Origin: a bacterium
Lineage (GTDB): Bacteria > Vulcanimicrobiota > Vulcanimicrobiia > Vulcanimicrobiales > SCRA01
Assembly (NCBI GenBank): GCA_004298675.1
Contig: SCRI01000044.1
Location: forward strand, 1-64,000
Length of the DNA: 64,000 bases
Direction of reading: 5' to 3'
Position 1 is the first letter of the stretch, and each line of letters starts with the position of its first letter. The notes beneath the pieces were generated by a model. It saw only the letters and a program-made list of their open reading frames with translations, was not told the DNA's origin and did not search any database. This document shows, piece by piece, positions 52,650 through 62,500 of this stretch. The translations under genes and the position numbers were made by a program.

Positions 52650-53159
52650 TCAGTCAGCGGGTGCGCCGACGCGCTCGCGTGCCGGTTTGGCGGCGCGCAT
52701 CGCGGCGGCGGCGTGTTGAACGGCCTTGACGATATTCTGGTAGCCGGTGCAGCGGCAGAGATTGCCCGAGATGGCTGCGCGAATCTCGTCTTCGGTGGGA
52801 TCGGGATTGCGCTGCAGCAAGTCGCAAGCCGAGACGATCATTCCCGGCGTGCAGTAGCCGCATTGCAGACCGTGCTCCTCCCAGAACGCGGATTGCACGG
52901 GATGGAGGTGCTCGGCATCGCCGATGCCCTCGATCGTCGTGACGCTCGCACCGTCCGCCTGAACGGCCAGCAGCGTACAAGATTTCACGGACCGGCCGTC
53001 TAGCAAGACCGTACACGCGCCGCACGACGACGTGTCGCATCCGACATGGGTGCCGGTCAAGCCGAGCGTATCGCGCAGAAAATAGACGAGCAGCGTGCGG
53101 GGTTCTACTTCACCCGTCCACTTCGCGCCGTTCACGGTCACCGAAATCGAATGTTTCAT
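52650..53159 (-). CDS. coxS: CO-dehydrogenase-type molybdenum hydroxylase, 2Fe-2S subunit
   Basis: A 169-residue protein with two 2Fe-2S clusters: the plant-type site [21 protein letters not shown] and the second site QCGYCTPGM...[12 protein letters not shown]. It carries electrons from CoxL to CoxM. ATG 53159 is preceded by GGAGG and gives the usual start VTVNG. It heads the minus-strand S-L-M unit and is divergent from coxD across 87 bases. Confidence 0.95.
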   Translation of the reverse strand: MKHSISVTVNGAKWTGEVEPRTLLVYFLRDTLGLTGTHVGCDTSSCGACTVLLDGRSVKSCTLLAVQADGASVTTIEGIGDAEHLHPVQSAFWEEHGLQCGYCTPGMIVSACDLLQRNPDPTEDEIRAAISGNLCRCTGYQNIVKAVQHAAAAMRAAKPARERVGAPAD

Positions 53160-53246
53160 GGTGACGCCTCCAGCGAACGATGAGGGATGAGCGCCTTTCA
53201 ACGCGAACCGAGCGTTGTCCCTGCGTGACGTAAGGAGAGCGCACCC

Positions 53247-54101
53247 GTGAACGAGCCTGCCACCGTCGAGGAGATGCTCGCGCGACTCCGCCAGGCGGAA
53301 TACCTGGCCGACACGGGGCTCGCTACGGCCCTCCAGCTCGCCGTGCGCCTGCGCCATCCTCTGCTCTTGGAGGGCGAGGCGGGAGTAGGTAAGACCGAGG
53401 CCGCGAAAGCGCTCGCGCGCGTTCTCGATCAGCCGCTGATCCGCTTACAGTGCTACGAAGGGCTCGACGTGCACGACGCCGTTTACGAGTGGAACTACGG
53501 CCGCCAGCTCCTGGCCATCCGGCGCAGCGAGAGCGGAGGTCAGGCTCTCGGCGATCTCTACGCCGAGGAGTTCCTCATTCGCCGTCCGCTGCTGCAGGCG
53601 CTGGCGGGCGGTGTGCTGTTGATCGACGAGCTCGATCGCGCCGACGATGAGTTCGAAGCGTTTCTCCTCGAGTTTCTGGGCGAGTTCACGGTCACGATCC
53701 CGGAGCGCGGCCTGTTCCGGGCCGCGGCGCCGCCGGTGGTGCTGCTGACCTCCAACCGCACGCGCGAGCTGCACGACGCGCTCAAGCGCCGCTGCTACTA
53801 CCACTGGATCGAGCATCCCAGCCCGGAGCGCGAGCTCGAGATCCTGCGCGCGCGCTTGCCGCGCCTGGGCGCGGAGCTGACGCGTGGCGTCGCCACCGCC
53901 GTGGCGCGGCTGCGCGCGCTGGAGCTGCGCAAGCCGCCGGGCATCGCGGAGTCGCTCGATTGGGCGCAAGCTCTCGGCAGCCTCGGCGCCGTTCGCCTGG
54001 ATGAAGACGCGGCCGAGCGTACGCTAGGCGTCGTGTTGAAATACCGCGAGGACGCGGAGCTGGTGTTGGGGCGGGGGTTAGCCGCGGTGGTCGGAGCGTA
54101 G
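53247..54101 (+). CDS. coxD: CoxD-like MoxR-family AAA+ ATPase
   Basis: A 284-residue AAA+ ATPase. Walker [19 protein letters not shown], Walker [28 protein letters not shown] and sensor [26 protein letters not shown] fit CoxD, the ATPase that helps install sulfur and copper in the CODH active site. In a form II enzyme, which has no Cys for copper, its job is presumably the Mo-site sulfur. The GTG start follows AAGGAGAG. It opens the plus-strand maturation unit. Confidence 0.92.
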   Translation: MNEPATVEEMLARLRQAEYLADTGLATALQLAVRLRHPLLLEGEAGVGKTEAAKALARVLDQPLIRLQCYEGLDVHDAVYEWNYGRQLLAIRRSESGGQALGDLYAEEFLIRRPLLQALAGGVLLIDELDRADDEFEAFLLEFLGEFTVTIPERGLFRAAAPPVVLLTSNRTRELHDALKRRCYYHWIEHPSPERELEILRARLPRLGAELTRGVATAVARLRALELRKPPGIAESLDWAQALGSLGAVRLDEDAAERTLGVVLKYREDAELVLGRGLAAVVGA

Positions 54102-54107
54102 GCGCAG

Positions 54108-55256
54108 GTGCCCACCGCCGCACCACGCGCCCTCGCCGCGCTCACAGGTTTCGCCCGCGCTCTACGCGCCGCGGGATTACCCGTTCCCGAAGGCGGCGTG
54201 GCCCTCTGCGCCGAGGCCTTGGATGCGCTGGACGCGGCGCAGCCGCGCGCGCTCTACTGGGCGACGCGCCTGAGCCTGCTGCGGCGCCGCGGCGATCTCG
54301 AGCGCTTCGAGCGCGTCTTTCAAGCCTACTGGACCGGCCTCCACAGCCTGCGCCTGGAGGCTCCGGTGCCGGAGCACCAAGCACCCGCGGCGCCCGCGGC
54401 CCTGGTGCCGCTCGGCACGCACGCGCCCGACCCCGCTGCCGCGACGCGGGAGCAGATCGTACCGCTGGCGCTGGCGTCTTCCAGCGCGCGCCTGCGGCAG
54501 ATGGACTTCGCCGCCTATAGCGAGCACGAGCACCGGCTCGCCGCGCGCTTGATCGAGGAGTTGCGCGTCACGCTTCCGACGCGGCGCTCGCGCCGCGTTC
54601 GCCCCAGCGCGCACGGCCGCCGCGTCGACGTGCCGCGCACCCTGCGCCGTAGTCTGCGCACCGCCGGCGACCCGGTTCGCTTGACGTATGCCGGCCGCCG
54701 CCGGCGCACCCGCCCGCTGATTCTGCTGTGCGACGTCTCCGGCTCGATGAGCGCGTACAGCCGCGCGCTGATCCAGTTTCTGCGAGCGGCCGTCGAGTCG
54801 CGTGCGGGCATCCGCGTCTTCGCCTTCGGCACGCACTTGGTGGAACTCACGCATCCGCTAGCGGCCGCCACGCGTGACGGTGCGCTGCGCGCGGCCACGC
54901 GTTGCTTCGACGATTGGGGCGGCGGCACGCGTATCGGCGCCTCGCTGCGGAGCTTCGTGCGGCACTACGCGCAGCGCGGCGTCACGCGCGGCGGCGTCGT
55001 CGTGATGCTCTCGGACGGCTGGGAACGCGAGGAACCGGCGCTCGTAGGCGAGCAGATGCGGCGCCTGCGCCTCCTGTGCCACCGTCTGATCTGGGTAAAC
55101 CCCAACAAGAAAGATCCCACCTTCGAGCCGCTCGCAGCCGGCATGGCCAGCGCCCTGCCGTTCGTCGACGCGCTGGTCGCGGGCCATAATCTGCATGCGC
55201 TCGAAGATCTGCTGGCGCTGGTGCGCCGGCTTGGAGACGAGGAGTCACGCCGGTGA
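54108..55256 (+). CDS. coxE: CoxE-like VWA-domain protein
   Basis: A 382-residue protein with a von Willebrand factor A domain in its second half: ILLCDVSGSMSAYSRALIQFLRAAVES (MIDAS metal site) and GGGTRIGASLRSFVRHYAQRGVTRGGVVVMLSDGWEREE. The N-terminal half is helical with a charged Arg-rich segment. CoxE partners with the AAA+ protein CoxD. Start GTG 54108 lies six bases after coxD; the next start overlaps its stop (GTGA). The final LIWVNPNKKDPTFEPLAAGMASALPFVDALVAGHNL is typical of the family. Confidence 0.9.
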   Translation: MPTAAPRALAALTGFARALRAAGLPVPEGGVALCAEALDALDAAQPRALYWATRLSLLRRRGDLERFERVFQAYWTGLHSLRLEAPVPEHQAPAAPAALVPLGTHAPDPAAATREQIVPLALASSSARLRQMDFAAYSEHEHRLAARLIEELRVTLPTRRSRRVRPSAHGRRVDVPRTLRRSLRTAGDPVRLTYAGRRRRTRPLILLCDVSGSMSAYSRALIQFLRAAVESRAGIRVFAFGTHLVELTHPLAAATRDGALRAATRCFDDWGGGTRIGASLRSFVRHYAQRGVTRGGVVVMLSDGWEREEPALVGEQMRRLRLLCHRLIWVNPNKKDPTFEPLAAGMASALPFVDALVAGHNLHALEDLLALVRRLGDEESRR

Positions 55257-56368
55257 AAGACATCGCCGAACAGGTCGACCGTTGGCGCCGTGAGGGCCGC
55301 CGCGTGGCCGTGGCAACGATCGTGCAGGTGGAGCGTTCGGCACCGCGCGGGCCGGGCGCGGCGATGGCCGTCAACGACCGCGGTGAGGTAGCCGGCTCGG
55401 TCTCCGGCGGCTGCGTCGAGGGCGCGCTAGTCGAAGAAGCCGAGCGGGTCCTGGAAAGCGGCGAGGCGCGCCTGGTGACCTACGGCATCTCCGACGAACA
55501 GGGCCTCTCGGTCGGTCTCACGTGCGGCGGTACCATCCATTGCTTCGTGCAGCCGCTCTACGACGAGTTTCCGGTCTTGGCGGAGGCTCTGCGCCGCGAC
55601 GAGCCGATCGCCCTCTGCGTGGAGATCGAGGGCCCGGACCGTGGCGCCACGATGCTGGTGCGGCGCGACGGCACGAGCGAGGGCTCGCTCGGCAACGAGG
55701 GCCTCTCGCATCGCGTGCGTGAGGATGCCAACTCCTGCCTGGCGCGCGGTTCCTCCGCCACGCGCGAATACGGGCTGAACGGCCAGCCGCTGGAGAGCGG
55801 CGTGCGCCTCTTCATCGACGCCTTCGTTCCGCGCCCGGAGCTCTACATCTTCGGCGCGGTCGACTTCAGCCGCGCGCTCGTGACGCTGGGGCGCTACCTG
55901 GGATATCGCGTCACGGTGGCCGACGCGCGCCGCGCCTTCGCCACGCGCAAGCGTTTTCCCGATGCCGATGAAGTCGTCGCCGCCTGGCCGGACGAGTTTC
56001 TCGCGCAGGCGCCCGTGGACGAACGTACCGTGATTTGCGTGTTGACACACGACCCGAAGTTCGACGTGCCGCTGCTCGTCGTCGCGCTGCGCACGAACGC
56101 CGGCTACATCGGCGCGATGGGCAGCCGCTCGACGCACGAGCGCCGCGTGGCGGAGCTGCGCGCACAAGGCGTGAGCGACGACGAGCTGGCGCGCATCCGC
56201 GCCCCCATCGGTCTGGACATCGGCGCGACGACACCGGAGGAGACCGCAGTGGCCATCGCCGCCGAGATCGTCGCCCTGCGCACCGGCCATCCCTCGGGGT
56301 TCCTGGCCTCCAGCAGCGGGCCCATCCATCGCGCCCGCTTCCAGGAGCACCCGGCTCCGGCGGTATAA
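55253..56368 (+). CDS. coxF: XdhC/CoxF-family molybdenum cofactor chaperone
   Basis: A 371-residue protein with an XdhC_CoxI N-terminal domain (VERSAPRGPGAAMAVNDRGEVAGSVSGGCVEGALVEEAERVLESG, LTCGGTIHCFVQP) and an XdhC C-terminal Rossmann domain (YIFGAVDFSRALVTLGRYLGYRVTVADARRAFATRKRFP, LTHDPKFDVPLLVVALRTNAGYIGAMGSRST). It hands the sulfurated Mo cofactor to the hydroxylase. The CGG Cys is the likely cofactor ligand. It starts at GTG in a GTGA overlap with coxE. Confidence 0.93.
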   Translation: MKDIAEQVDRWRREGRRVAVATIVQVERSAPRGPGAAMAVNDRGEVAGSVSGGCVEGALVEEAERVLESGEARLVTYGISDEQGLSVGLTCGGTIHCFVQPLYDEFPVLAEALRRDEPIALCVEIEGPDRGATMLVRRDGTSEGSLGNEGLSHRVREDANSCLARGSSATREYGLNGQPLESGVRLFIDAFVPRPELYIFGAVDFSRALVTLGRYLGYRVTVADARRAFATRKRFPDADEVVAAWPDEFLAQAPVDERTVICVLTHDPKFDVPLLVVALRTNAGYIGAMGSRSTHERRVAELRAQGVSDDELARIRAPIGLDIGATTPEETAVAIAAEIVALRTGHPSGFLASSSGPIHRARFQEHPAPAV

Positions 56369-56369
56369 T
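56364..56369 (+). promoter_or_regulatory. -10 box of a possible leaderless coxG promoter
   Basis: A perfect TATAAT, which includes the stop codon of coxF, lies seven bases before the coxG ATG. The -35 region (about 56339-56346) has only a weak match. Confidence 0.45.
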
Positions 56370-56376
56370 TCCGCGC

Positions 56377-56838
56377 ATGGAGATCACCAACACCGCGCGC
56401 ATCGAAGCACCGCTCGACCGGGTGTGGAGCGTCCTGCGCGACATCCCGCGCACCGCCCGCTGCCTCCCCGGCGTCACGCTGGAGGAACGCATCGACGAGG
56501 AGAGTTACAAGGCCGCCGTGACGCTGAAGGTCGGGCCGGTAGCACTCAACTACCGCGCCACGATCCGCCGCACGGCGGTGGACGAAGCGGCGCACACGGC
56601 GGTGCTGGACGTCCAGGCCACCGACACCAAGGGGCGCGGAAACGCCGCCGCCACCATGCACCTGTCGCTCGTCCCCGACGGTGACGCTACCACCATCAGC
56701 GTCACGGCGGATACCCGCATCTCCGGAGTGCTCGCGCAGTTCGGCGGCAGCATGATCGGCGCGGTCGCGGGGCGCCAACTGGCGCAGTTCGCCGCCAACG
56801 TGCGCGCGGAGGCCATGCGCGCAGGCGGCGCGGCGTGA
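56377..56838 (+). CDS. coxG: CoxG-like SRPBCC protein
   Basis: A 153-residue SRPBCC-fold protein (ITNTARIEAPLDRVWSVLRDIPRTARCLPGVTLEERIDEESYKAAVTLKVGPVALNYRATI). CoxG tethers CO dehydrogenase to the membrane in Oligotropha; this one lacks an obvious C-terminal hydrophobic anchor. It starts eight bases after coxF, seven bases after TATAAT, with no ribosome site. The next gene begins in its stop codon (GTGA). Confidence 0.85.
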   Translation: MEITNTARIEAPLDRVWSVLRDIPRTARCLPGVTLEERIDEESYKAAVTLKVGPVALNYRATIRRTAVDEAAHTAVLDVQATDTKGRGNAAATMHLSLVPDGDATTISVTADTRISGVLAQFGGSMIGAVAGRQLAQFAANVRAEAMRAGGAA

Positions 56839-57788
56839 GCAACGGTGCGAACGCTATCGCGATCGGCGTAGACCTCGGCGGCTCTCACGTGATGGCTGCA
56901 ACGGTCGACGCGCAAGGCGCAATCGGCCCACGCCACCAGCTCGACCTCATCGATCACGACCCCGCCAAAGTCGTGGCGGCACTCGCCGGCTGCGTGGAGC
57001 ACGCGTTAGCCGACGCCAAAGGGCGCGAGGTGGCCGGCATCGGCATCGGGTCGCCGGGCCGCATCGACGTCTCCAGCGGCACCGTGCGCTACTCGCCGAA
57101 CTTCGAATGGCACGACGTGCCGTTGGGGAACCTCGTGGCCACCGCGCTGCGCAGGCGCGTGCACGTGATCAACGACGCGCGCGCGGCCACGCTAGGCGAG
57201 CACACGTTCGGCGCGGGACGCGACACGCGTGACTTCCTGATGCTGACGCTAGGCACCGGCATCGGGGGCGGGATCGTGATGAACGGTGAGCTGGTCTTCG
57301 GCAGCGGCTGGACCGCGGGCGAGATCGGCCACCACCAGATCCGCGCCCACGACGGCTTCATCTGCTCCTGCGGCAAGATCGGCTGCTTTGAGGCGCAGGC
57401 CTCCGGCACGGGGCTGCTGCGCCACGTCGTGGCGCTGGGCCCTTCGTTCCCGCGCAGCAAGCTCACCGGCAAGGCTCGCAAGCTGGGCACGAAAGACGTA
57501 CGCAAACTCGCGGAGGAGGGTGACGCCCACGCACGCACGGCCTGGGACCGCTGGACCGACGACCTCGCGCTGGGCCTGGCCAACCTCGTGTCGATTCTCA
57601 ACCCGCAGCGCATCGCGCTGGGCGGTGGCGTCTCCAGCGCCGATGCCTTCCTGCTCGATCCGCTCGTGCCGCGCGTACGCGCGCTGACGACGATGGCCGA
57701 TCCCAACGGCTTCGAGATCGTGGCGGCCGCTCTGGGCAACGATGCGGGGGCCGTGGGAGCGGCGACCTACGTGCTGCGCGCGACGTGA
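56835..57788 (+). CDS. ROK-family sugar kinase
   Basis: A 317-residue ROK kinase, probably of glucose or a related sugar. IAIGVDLGGSHVMAATVD and LMLTLGTGIGGGIVMNGEL are the ATP- and sugar-binding loops; the ROK zinc motif reads GHHQIRAHDGFICSCGKIGCFEAQASG (CxCGxxGCxE). It starts at GTG inside the coxG stop and its own TGA overlaps the next start, so it is part of the same transcript. Its use there is not obvious. Confidence 0.9.
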   Translation: MSNGANAIAIGVDLGGSHVMAATVDAQGAIGPRHQLDLIDHDPAKVVAALAGCVEHALADAKGREVAGIGIGSPGRIDVSSGTVRYSPNFEWHDVPLGNLVATALRRRVHVINDARAATLGEHTFGAGRDTRDFLMLTLGTGIGGGIVMNGELVFGSGWTAGEIGHHQIRAHDGFICSCGKIGCFEAQASGTGLLRHVVALGPSFPRSKLTGKARKLGTKDVRKLAEEGDAHARTAWDRWTDDLALGLANLVSILNPQRIALGGGVSSADAFLLDPLVPRVRALTTMADPNGFEIVAAALGNDAGAVGAATYVLRAT

Positions 57789-59041
57789 ACGTTGCGTTGA
57801 CCCCGGGGTCGCCGTTCGTCCTCGGCGTCAACTACTGGCCCGCCCGCTGCGCGATGGCGTGGTGGCGCGCCTTCGACCCCGGAGAGTTCGCAGACGATTG
57901 CGCGCGCATCGCGGAGTTGGGCCTGCGCGCCATACGCTTCTTTCTGATGTGGGAGGACTTGCAGCCCGAGCCGGACCGGCTCGACGGCGCCGTGCTGGCG
58001 CATGCCGACCGCGTGCTCGACATCTGCGCGGCACACGGCCTGGCGGCACTGCCCACGCTCTTCACCGGCCATATGTCGGGCGTCAACTGGCTGCCGCGCT
58101 GGGCCCTCGATCGGGCCACCGCCGCCGGACGCTTCCGCACCATCGCAGGCGGCAGCGAGCGCGCCAGCGGCGCAGGCGACATCTATGCCGATCCACTGCT
58201 GCTGCGCGCCCAGATCTTCTGCGCCTCACAGTTGGCGTCACGCTGGCGCGAACACCCCGCGCTGTGGGCATTCGATCTCGGTAACGAGTTCTCGAATCTG
58301 CGGGAGCCGCAGCGGCCGCGCGAAGCCGCGGCCTGGAGCGCGCGGCTGTGCGAGGCGCTGGCACCCGCGGGCGCGGCCGTCACGGGCGGACTCCACGGCG
58401 AGGATCTCGAGCGCGATCGCGGTCTCCGCCCCTCGACGATCTCCGCACCCTGGCACTTTGCCAGCATGCACGGCTACGCGATCTACTCGCGCTGGTCGCG
58501 CGGACGGCGCGACAGCGCTGCCGTCCCCTTCTTAGGCGCGGCGATGCGCGCGCTGCAGCACGGGAAGCCGCTGCTGTTCAGCGAGTGGGGCGGACCGCAG
58601 TGCCCGCCGGGAACGGTCTCCCCGGGTGAATACGTGGTGCTCCCGGGACAACGCGGCGAGCGGGATGCGGGGCCGCCGGGCCGCGCCGCCGCGCTCTACG
58701 CTTGCTACTCCGAGCAGGAGTTGGCCGGCTACGCCATGGCGGCGTTGGAGCGTCTGCACGCGGAGGGCGCGGCAGGCGCGCTCTTCTGGTGCTTCAGCGA
58801 CTATGCGGCGGCGCTGCAGCGTGTGCCGCCCTTCGACCGCGCCCCCTGGGAGCTGCGTTTCGGCCTCTACGACGCCGGCGGCCGCCTCAAGGAGATCGGC
58901 CGGCGCCTGCGTAGTTTCGCGGGCGGCGCACCCATCATTCGCCCCCCCGCCGAGCTCACGCTCGACGAGGAAGCCTGGTACGCCGATCCACCGCGCGCGC
59001 TGCGCGAGCAGTATGCCCGCTATCTGACGATGAGGAACTGA
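57785..59041 (+). CDS. GH5-like glycoside hydrolase, cytoplasmic
   Basis: A 418-residue TIM-barrel hydrolase. VNYWPARCAMAWWRAFDPGEFADDCARIAELGLRAIRFFLMWEDLQPEPDRLDG is the typical first part; LWAFDLGNEFSN holds the acid/base Glu and LLFSEWGGPQ the nucleophile Glu, as in clan GH-A mannanases and relatives. There is no signal peptide, so the substrate is a cytoplasmic oligosaccharide or glycoside. It starts at a GTG overlapping the ROK stop; sugar released could feed the kinase. Confidence 0.82.
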   Translation: MNVALTPGSPFVLGVNYWPARCAMAWWRAFDPGEFADDCARIAELGLRAIRFFLMWEDLQPEPDRLDGAVLAHADRVLDICAAHGLAALPTLFTGHMSGVNWLPRWALDRATAAGRFRTIAGGSERASGAGDIYADPLLLRAQIFCASQLASRWREHPALWAFDLGNEFSNLREPQRPREAAAWSARLCEALAPAGAAVTGGLHGEDLERDRGLRPSTISAPWHFASMHGYAIYSRWSRGRRDSAAVPFLGAAMRALQHGKPLLFSEWGGPQCPPGTVSPGEYVVLPGQRGERDAGPPGRAAALYACYSEQELAGYAMAALERLHAEGAAGALFWCFSDYAAALQRVPPFDRAPWELRFGLYDAGGRLKEIGRRLRSFAGGAPIIRPPAELTLDEEAWYADPPRALREQYARYLTMRN

Positions 59042-59479
59042 ATGCTGGAAGAGTCCCCGGCGGTTGCGCCTTTGGAATCCGAGCTCTCCGACCAGGTGCT
59101 CGAGAACGCCCGTCTGCTGGCCGAGCGCCGGCTCTCGCGCACGCTCAACGAGCTGCCGCTGGAGCAGCGTCTGCAGCGCTTGCGTCAGCAGTTGCGCTTC
59201 ATTGGCAAGAAGATGGCCGAAGCCGCCTACGCGCTCGCGCCGGACCTCGTGGAGGTGGGCGACGACGGCGTGCGCTGCGCGGAGACGGGGCGTACCATCC
59301 GCATCACGCAGGGCCACGGGCAGGCCGTGCTCGAGCGCAGTTGGCTGGACGCCAAAAGCCGTCAGGACCCCATCGAAGAGCTGCAGATCGACGACAGCCT
59401 GCTCTACCTGCGCCTCGCCTCCAGCGGCGGAGAGTGGGCCAGCCTCTGGGAACTCGCCGGCGAGATCCTGGAGGAGTGA
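59042..59479 (+). CDS. Protein of unknown function, helical N-terminus
   Basis: A 145-residue protein starting one base after the previous stop (TGAATG). Its first half (SELSDQVLENARLLAERRLSRTLNELPLEQRLQRLRQQLRFIGKKMAEAAYAL) is predicted helical and charged; the second half (VEVGDDGVRCAETGRTIRITQGHGQAVLERSW...LLYLRLASSGGEWASLWELAGEIL) is beta-like. I do not recognise a family. It lies directly before the helicase-nuclease genes and may be a partner of either neighbour. Confidence 0.6.
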   Translation: MLEESPAVAPLESELSDQVLENARLLAERRLSRTLNELPLEQRLQRLRQQLRFIGKKMAEAAYALAPDLVEVGDDGVRCAETGRTIRITQGHGQAVLERSWLDAKSRQDPIEELQIDDSLLYLRLASSGGEWASLWELAGEILEE

Positions 59480-59490
59480 GGCACCAACAG

Positions 59491-59506
59491 TGCCACCCCG
59501 GTGGCA
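59491..59506. repeat. Seven-base inverted repeat ahead of the helicase-nuclease gene
   Basis: TGCCACC (59491-59497) and GGTGGCA (59500-59506) form a perfect dyad with a two-base centre, between the previous stop and the helicase start. It may be an operator or a leader structure. Confidence 0.35.
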
Positions 59507-62500
59507 TCCACGCGCGCTATGCTGGCCGCGGTGAATGCCACGAGTAACGTCGAGCTCAATCCACGCCAGCGCGAGGCGATCGCTTTTCGCGGCGGCCATC
59601 TCTTGCTGCTGGCGGGGCCGGGAACGGGCAAGACCGAGACGCTCGCGCGGCGCGCCGCCGCACTGATCGACGAAGCTCGCAACGCTGCGAACGAGCAACC
59701 CGGAATCCTCATGCTCACCTTTGCGCGCAAAGCGGCGCGCGCGCTGCGCGAGCGGGTCGCGCTCTACTCGCGCAGCGGCGGGCGCCTCCCGGCGTGCTCC
59801 ACCTTCCACGCCTTCGCGTTAGAGACGCTCGACCGCTCGCGCCCGCAGCCGTTGGGCGCGGCGGGGATGCTGACGCCGGCCAAGGAGCGCCTGCTCATCG
59901 AGCGCGTCTGCCGCCAGGCCGTCGCGCAGCAGACGGTGAGCACCGCCTACTACACCGCGCAAGCCTTGACCAGCGCCAAGTTCGCCGCCGACGTCTCGGC
60001 CTTCATCGCACGCTGCAAGCAAGGGCGGGTCGACGCCGCCGGCGTCCTGAGCGCGGCGCTCGCTGCCGACGACGACGATACGCGCTTGGCGCTGCTGGAG
60101 CTGGCCGGTCTCTTCAAAGCCTACGAAGACGAGCAGCGCCGCCTGAACCTGCGTGACTTTCGCGATCTCGTCAACGCGGCCGCAACGGCGCTGCGCGCGG
60201 CGCCGCGCCGCTACGCGCACGTGTTCGTAGACGAGCTGCAGGACACCGATCCCGCCCAACTCGATCTGCTGGGCCAGTTGGCCGAGGCCGGCGCTTGCAT
60301 CACCGCGGTCGGCGATCCAAATCAGTCCATCTACCGTTTCCGCGACGCCGCCCCCGCCGCCATCGAGGACTTTCGCACGCGCTTCGACGCGCGCACCATC
60401 GTTCTGGAAGAGAACCATCGCTGTCCGCCGGAGATCCTCGCCTGCGCCAACCGGTTGGCCCAAGCGGCCCACGACGGTGAGGGCGGCGCACTCGCTCCGG
60501 AGAGCCTCACGCGCAGCGTCACCAGGCAGCGCGGATCGGTGCGCTGGCTGCGCTCACTCGATCCGGCGGACGAAGCCGCTACCATCGCGCGCGAGATCCG
60601 CCGCCTAGCCGGCGGCGCCTCACCCGCTGCGGACGGGCACCCGCTACGCTACGCCGACTTCGCGGTGCTGCTGCGCGAGACGCGCGGCCGGGCCGAGCGC
60701 ATCGCCTTCGCCCTGCGCGCGCACGGCATCCCCGTCGACTGCGCCGATGCCGCCGAGACGTTAGGCGATCCCGCAGTCGACTTCGTACTCACCTATCTGC
60801 GCGCGCTCGGCCAACCGGGTGACGGCGAGCTGCTCGCACGCTTACTCTCCTCGCCGGTGGTCAACGTGCGCATGCGCGCGCTGCGCTTTGCGCGGCGCGC
60901 GCTCGGCGCCGCCTTCACCGACACGGCCGCGCTCTCGGAGAGCGCGGAGTTGGACGAGCGTGAACGCGCCGGCGTGCGCGAGTTCTCCGCCGCGTTCGGC
61001 GAACACCGCGCGCGCTGGCGCAGCCTGGGCGCGCGCCGACTCGTGCGGTCGATCGCACGCGCACACCACGTCGCGGCGGCGATCACCGCGCAGCACGGGC
61101 AGACTGCCCAGACGGTCTCCGCGCACCGGCTGAGCGCGCTGATCGAACTAGCCGGGGACGTTGACGCAGTCTGCGGCGACGTACCGGGTGCCGCGTCCCA
61201 GTTAGCGGAGCGAGCCTCCGAACTCTTCGGATTGCTCGCGGAGGCCGAGGGCGCCCCAGCGGGAGACGGCGTGCACGTGCTCTCCATGCATGCGGCCAAG
61301 GGCCTGGAGTTCCCGGTGGTCTTCATCGCTGGAGCGGTACGCGGTACGTTACCGGCGCGGGGGCGCCCCGACCCGCTGCTCGACGAAGCGGCTCAAGGCG
61401 CGCTCTTCCACGCCGTCGGCCTGCCGCGCCCGCCCGATGCGGTGGAGCAGCGCGCGGAGGAGCTACGGCTCTTCTACGTGGCCTGCACGCGTGCGGCCGA
61501 GCGGCTCGTCCTCAGCGGATACGCACAGGAGGACGGCTCCGAACTCGCTCCTTCGCCGTATCTCGCCCGCATCGGTGTGGGGGAGCCCGACGAAGCCGCC
61601 CGCGCCACGGTGCTCGACGAGGTCGAACGCGTGCTGGCCGTGCGCCGTCTGCGTCTGAGCGGTGAAGCGCTGAACGCCACGGTACGGGGCGCCGCGGCCC
61701 AACGCGTCGCCACCATCCCCCAGGCATTCCAACCGCAGCCGCCCGCGACGCCCGCGCTCGCGCCCGGGGTGCTCTCACCCAGCGCCATCGAGTGTTATCT
61801 GCGTTGCCCGCGGGAGTTCTTCTTCCGGTACGTGGTGCGCAGCGAAGGCGAGGTGCGGGCAAGTCCGAGCACGCTCCTGGGCAACGTCATGCACAGCGCG
61901 CTCGCCGCGTTTCACGAGCGCTATCCCAGCAGCGCGGAGGCCATGGCGGCCGGTGAAGCGGCGTACGCCGCCGTGCTCGACGGCGAGGTGGCGCAGGCCC
62001 TCGAACGCGAGCGCCGGCGTACCCGCAGCGCCGCGCTGGCGGAGCAGCACGCGCTCCTGGTGGCACTCGAAGCGCGCGCGCGCAGCTACGCGCGCCGCTA
62101 CCTGAACTGGATGAGGGAGCAGCCGCCCTTCGTCGTGTGCGAGCGCGAGCTGACGGTGAACTTCACCATCACCGCGAGCGACGGGCGCCGCCACGCCATG
62201 GCGGGGCGCATCGATCGCGTCGACCAGACCGAAGCTGGGCTCGTGGTGCGCGACTACAAGACCGGGCGCGAGCACCCGTTCGCGCCCCGCTTCCGCCGTT
62301 TGGTCGAGGAGGCCGAGCTTCCGCCGGGCGGCACGCTCGACGGCGTGCTGCAGTTGCCGCTGTACGCGGCGGCGCTAACCCAGCGCGATCCCCACGCGAA
62401 GATCGCCGCCTTGGACCTGCTCTTCCTGCGCGGACGCGCCGGCGAGAACGCCTCCTTCTCGCGCCAAGCCGCGCTCGCCGGCGGCACGCGTGACGGCATT

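Noticed and set aside
58532-59809. A 425-residue open frame on the minus strand
   Set aside because: It covers three plus-strand genes in opposite sense and has no recognisable domain.
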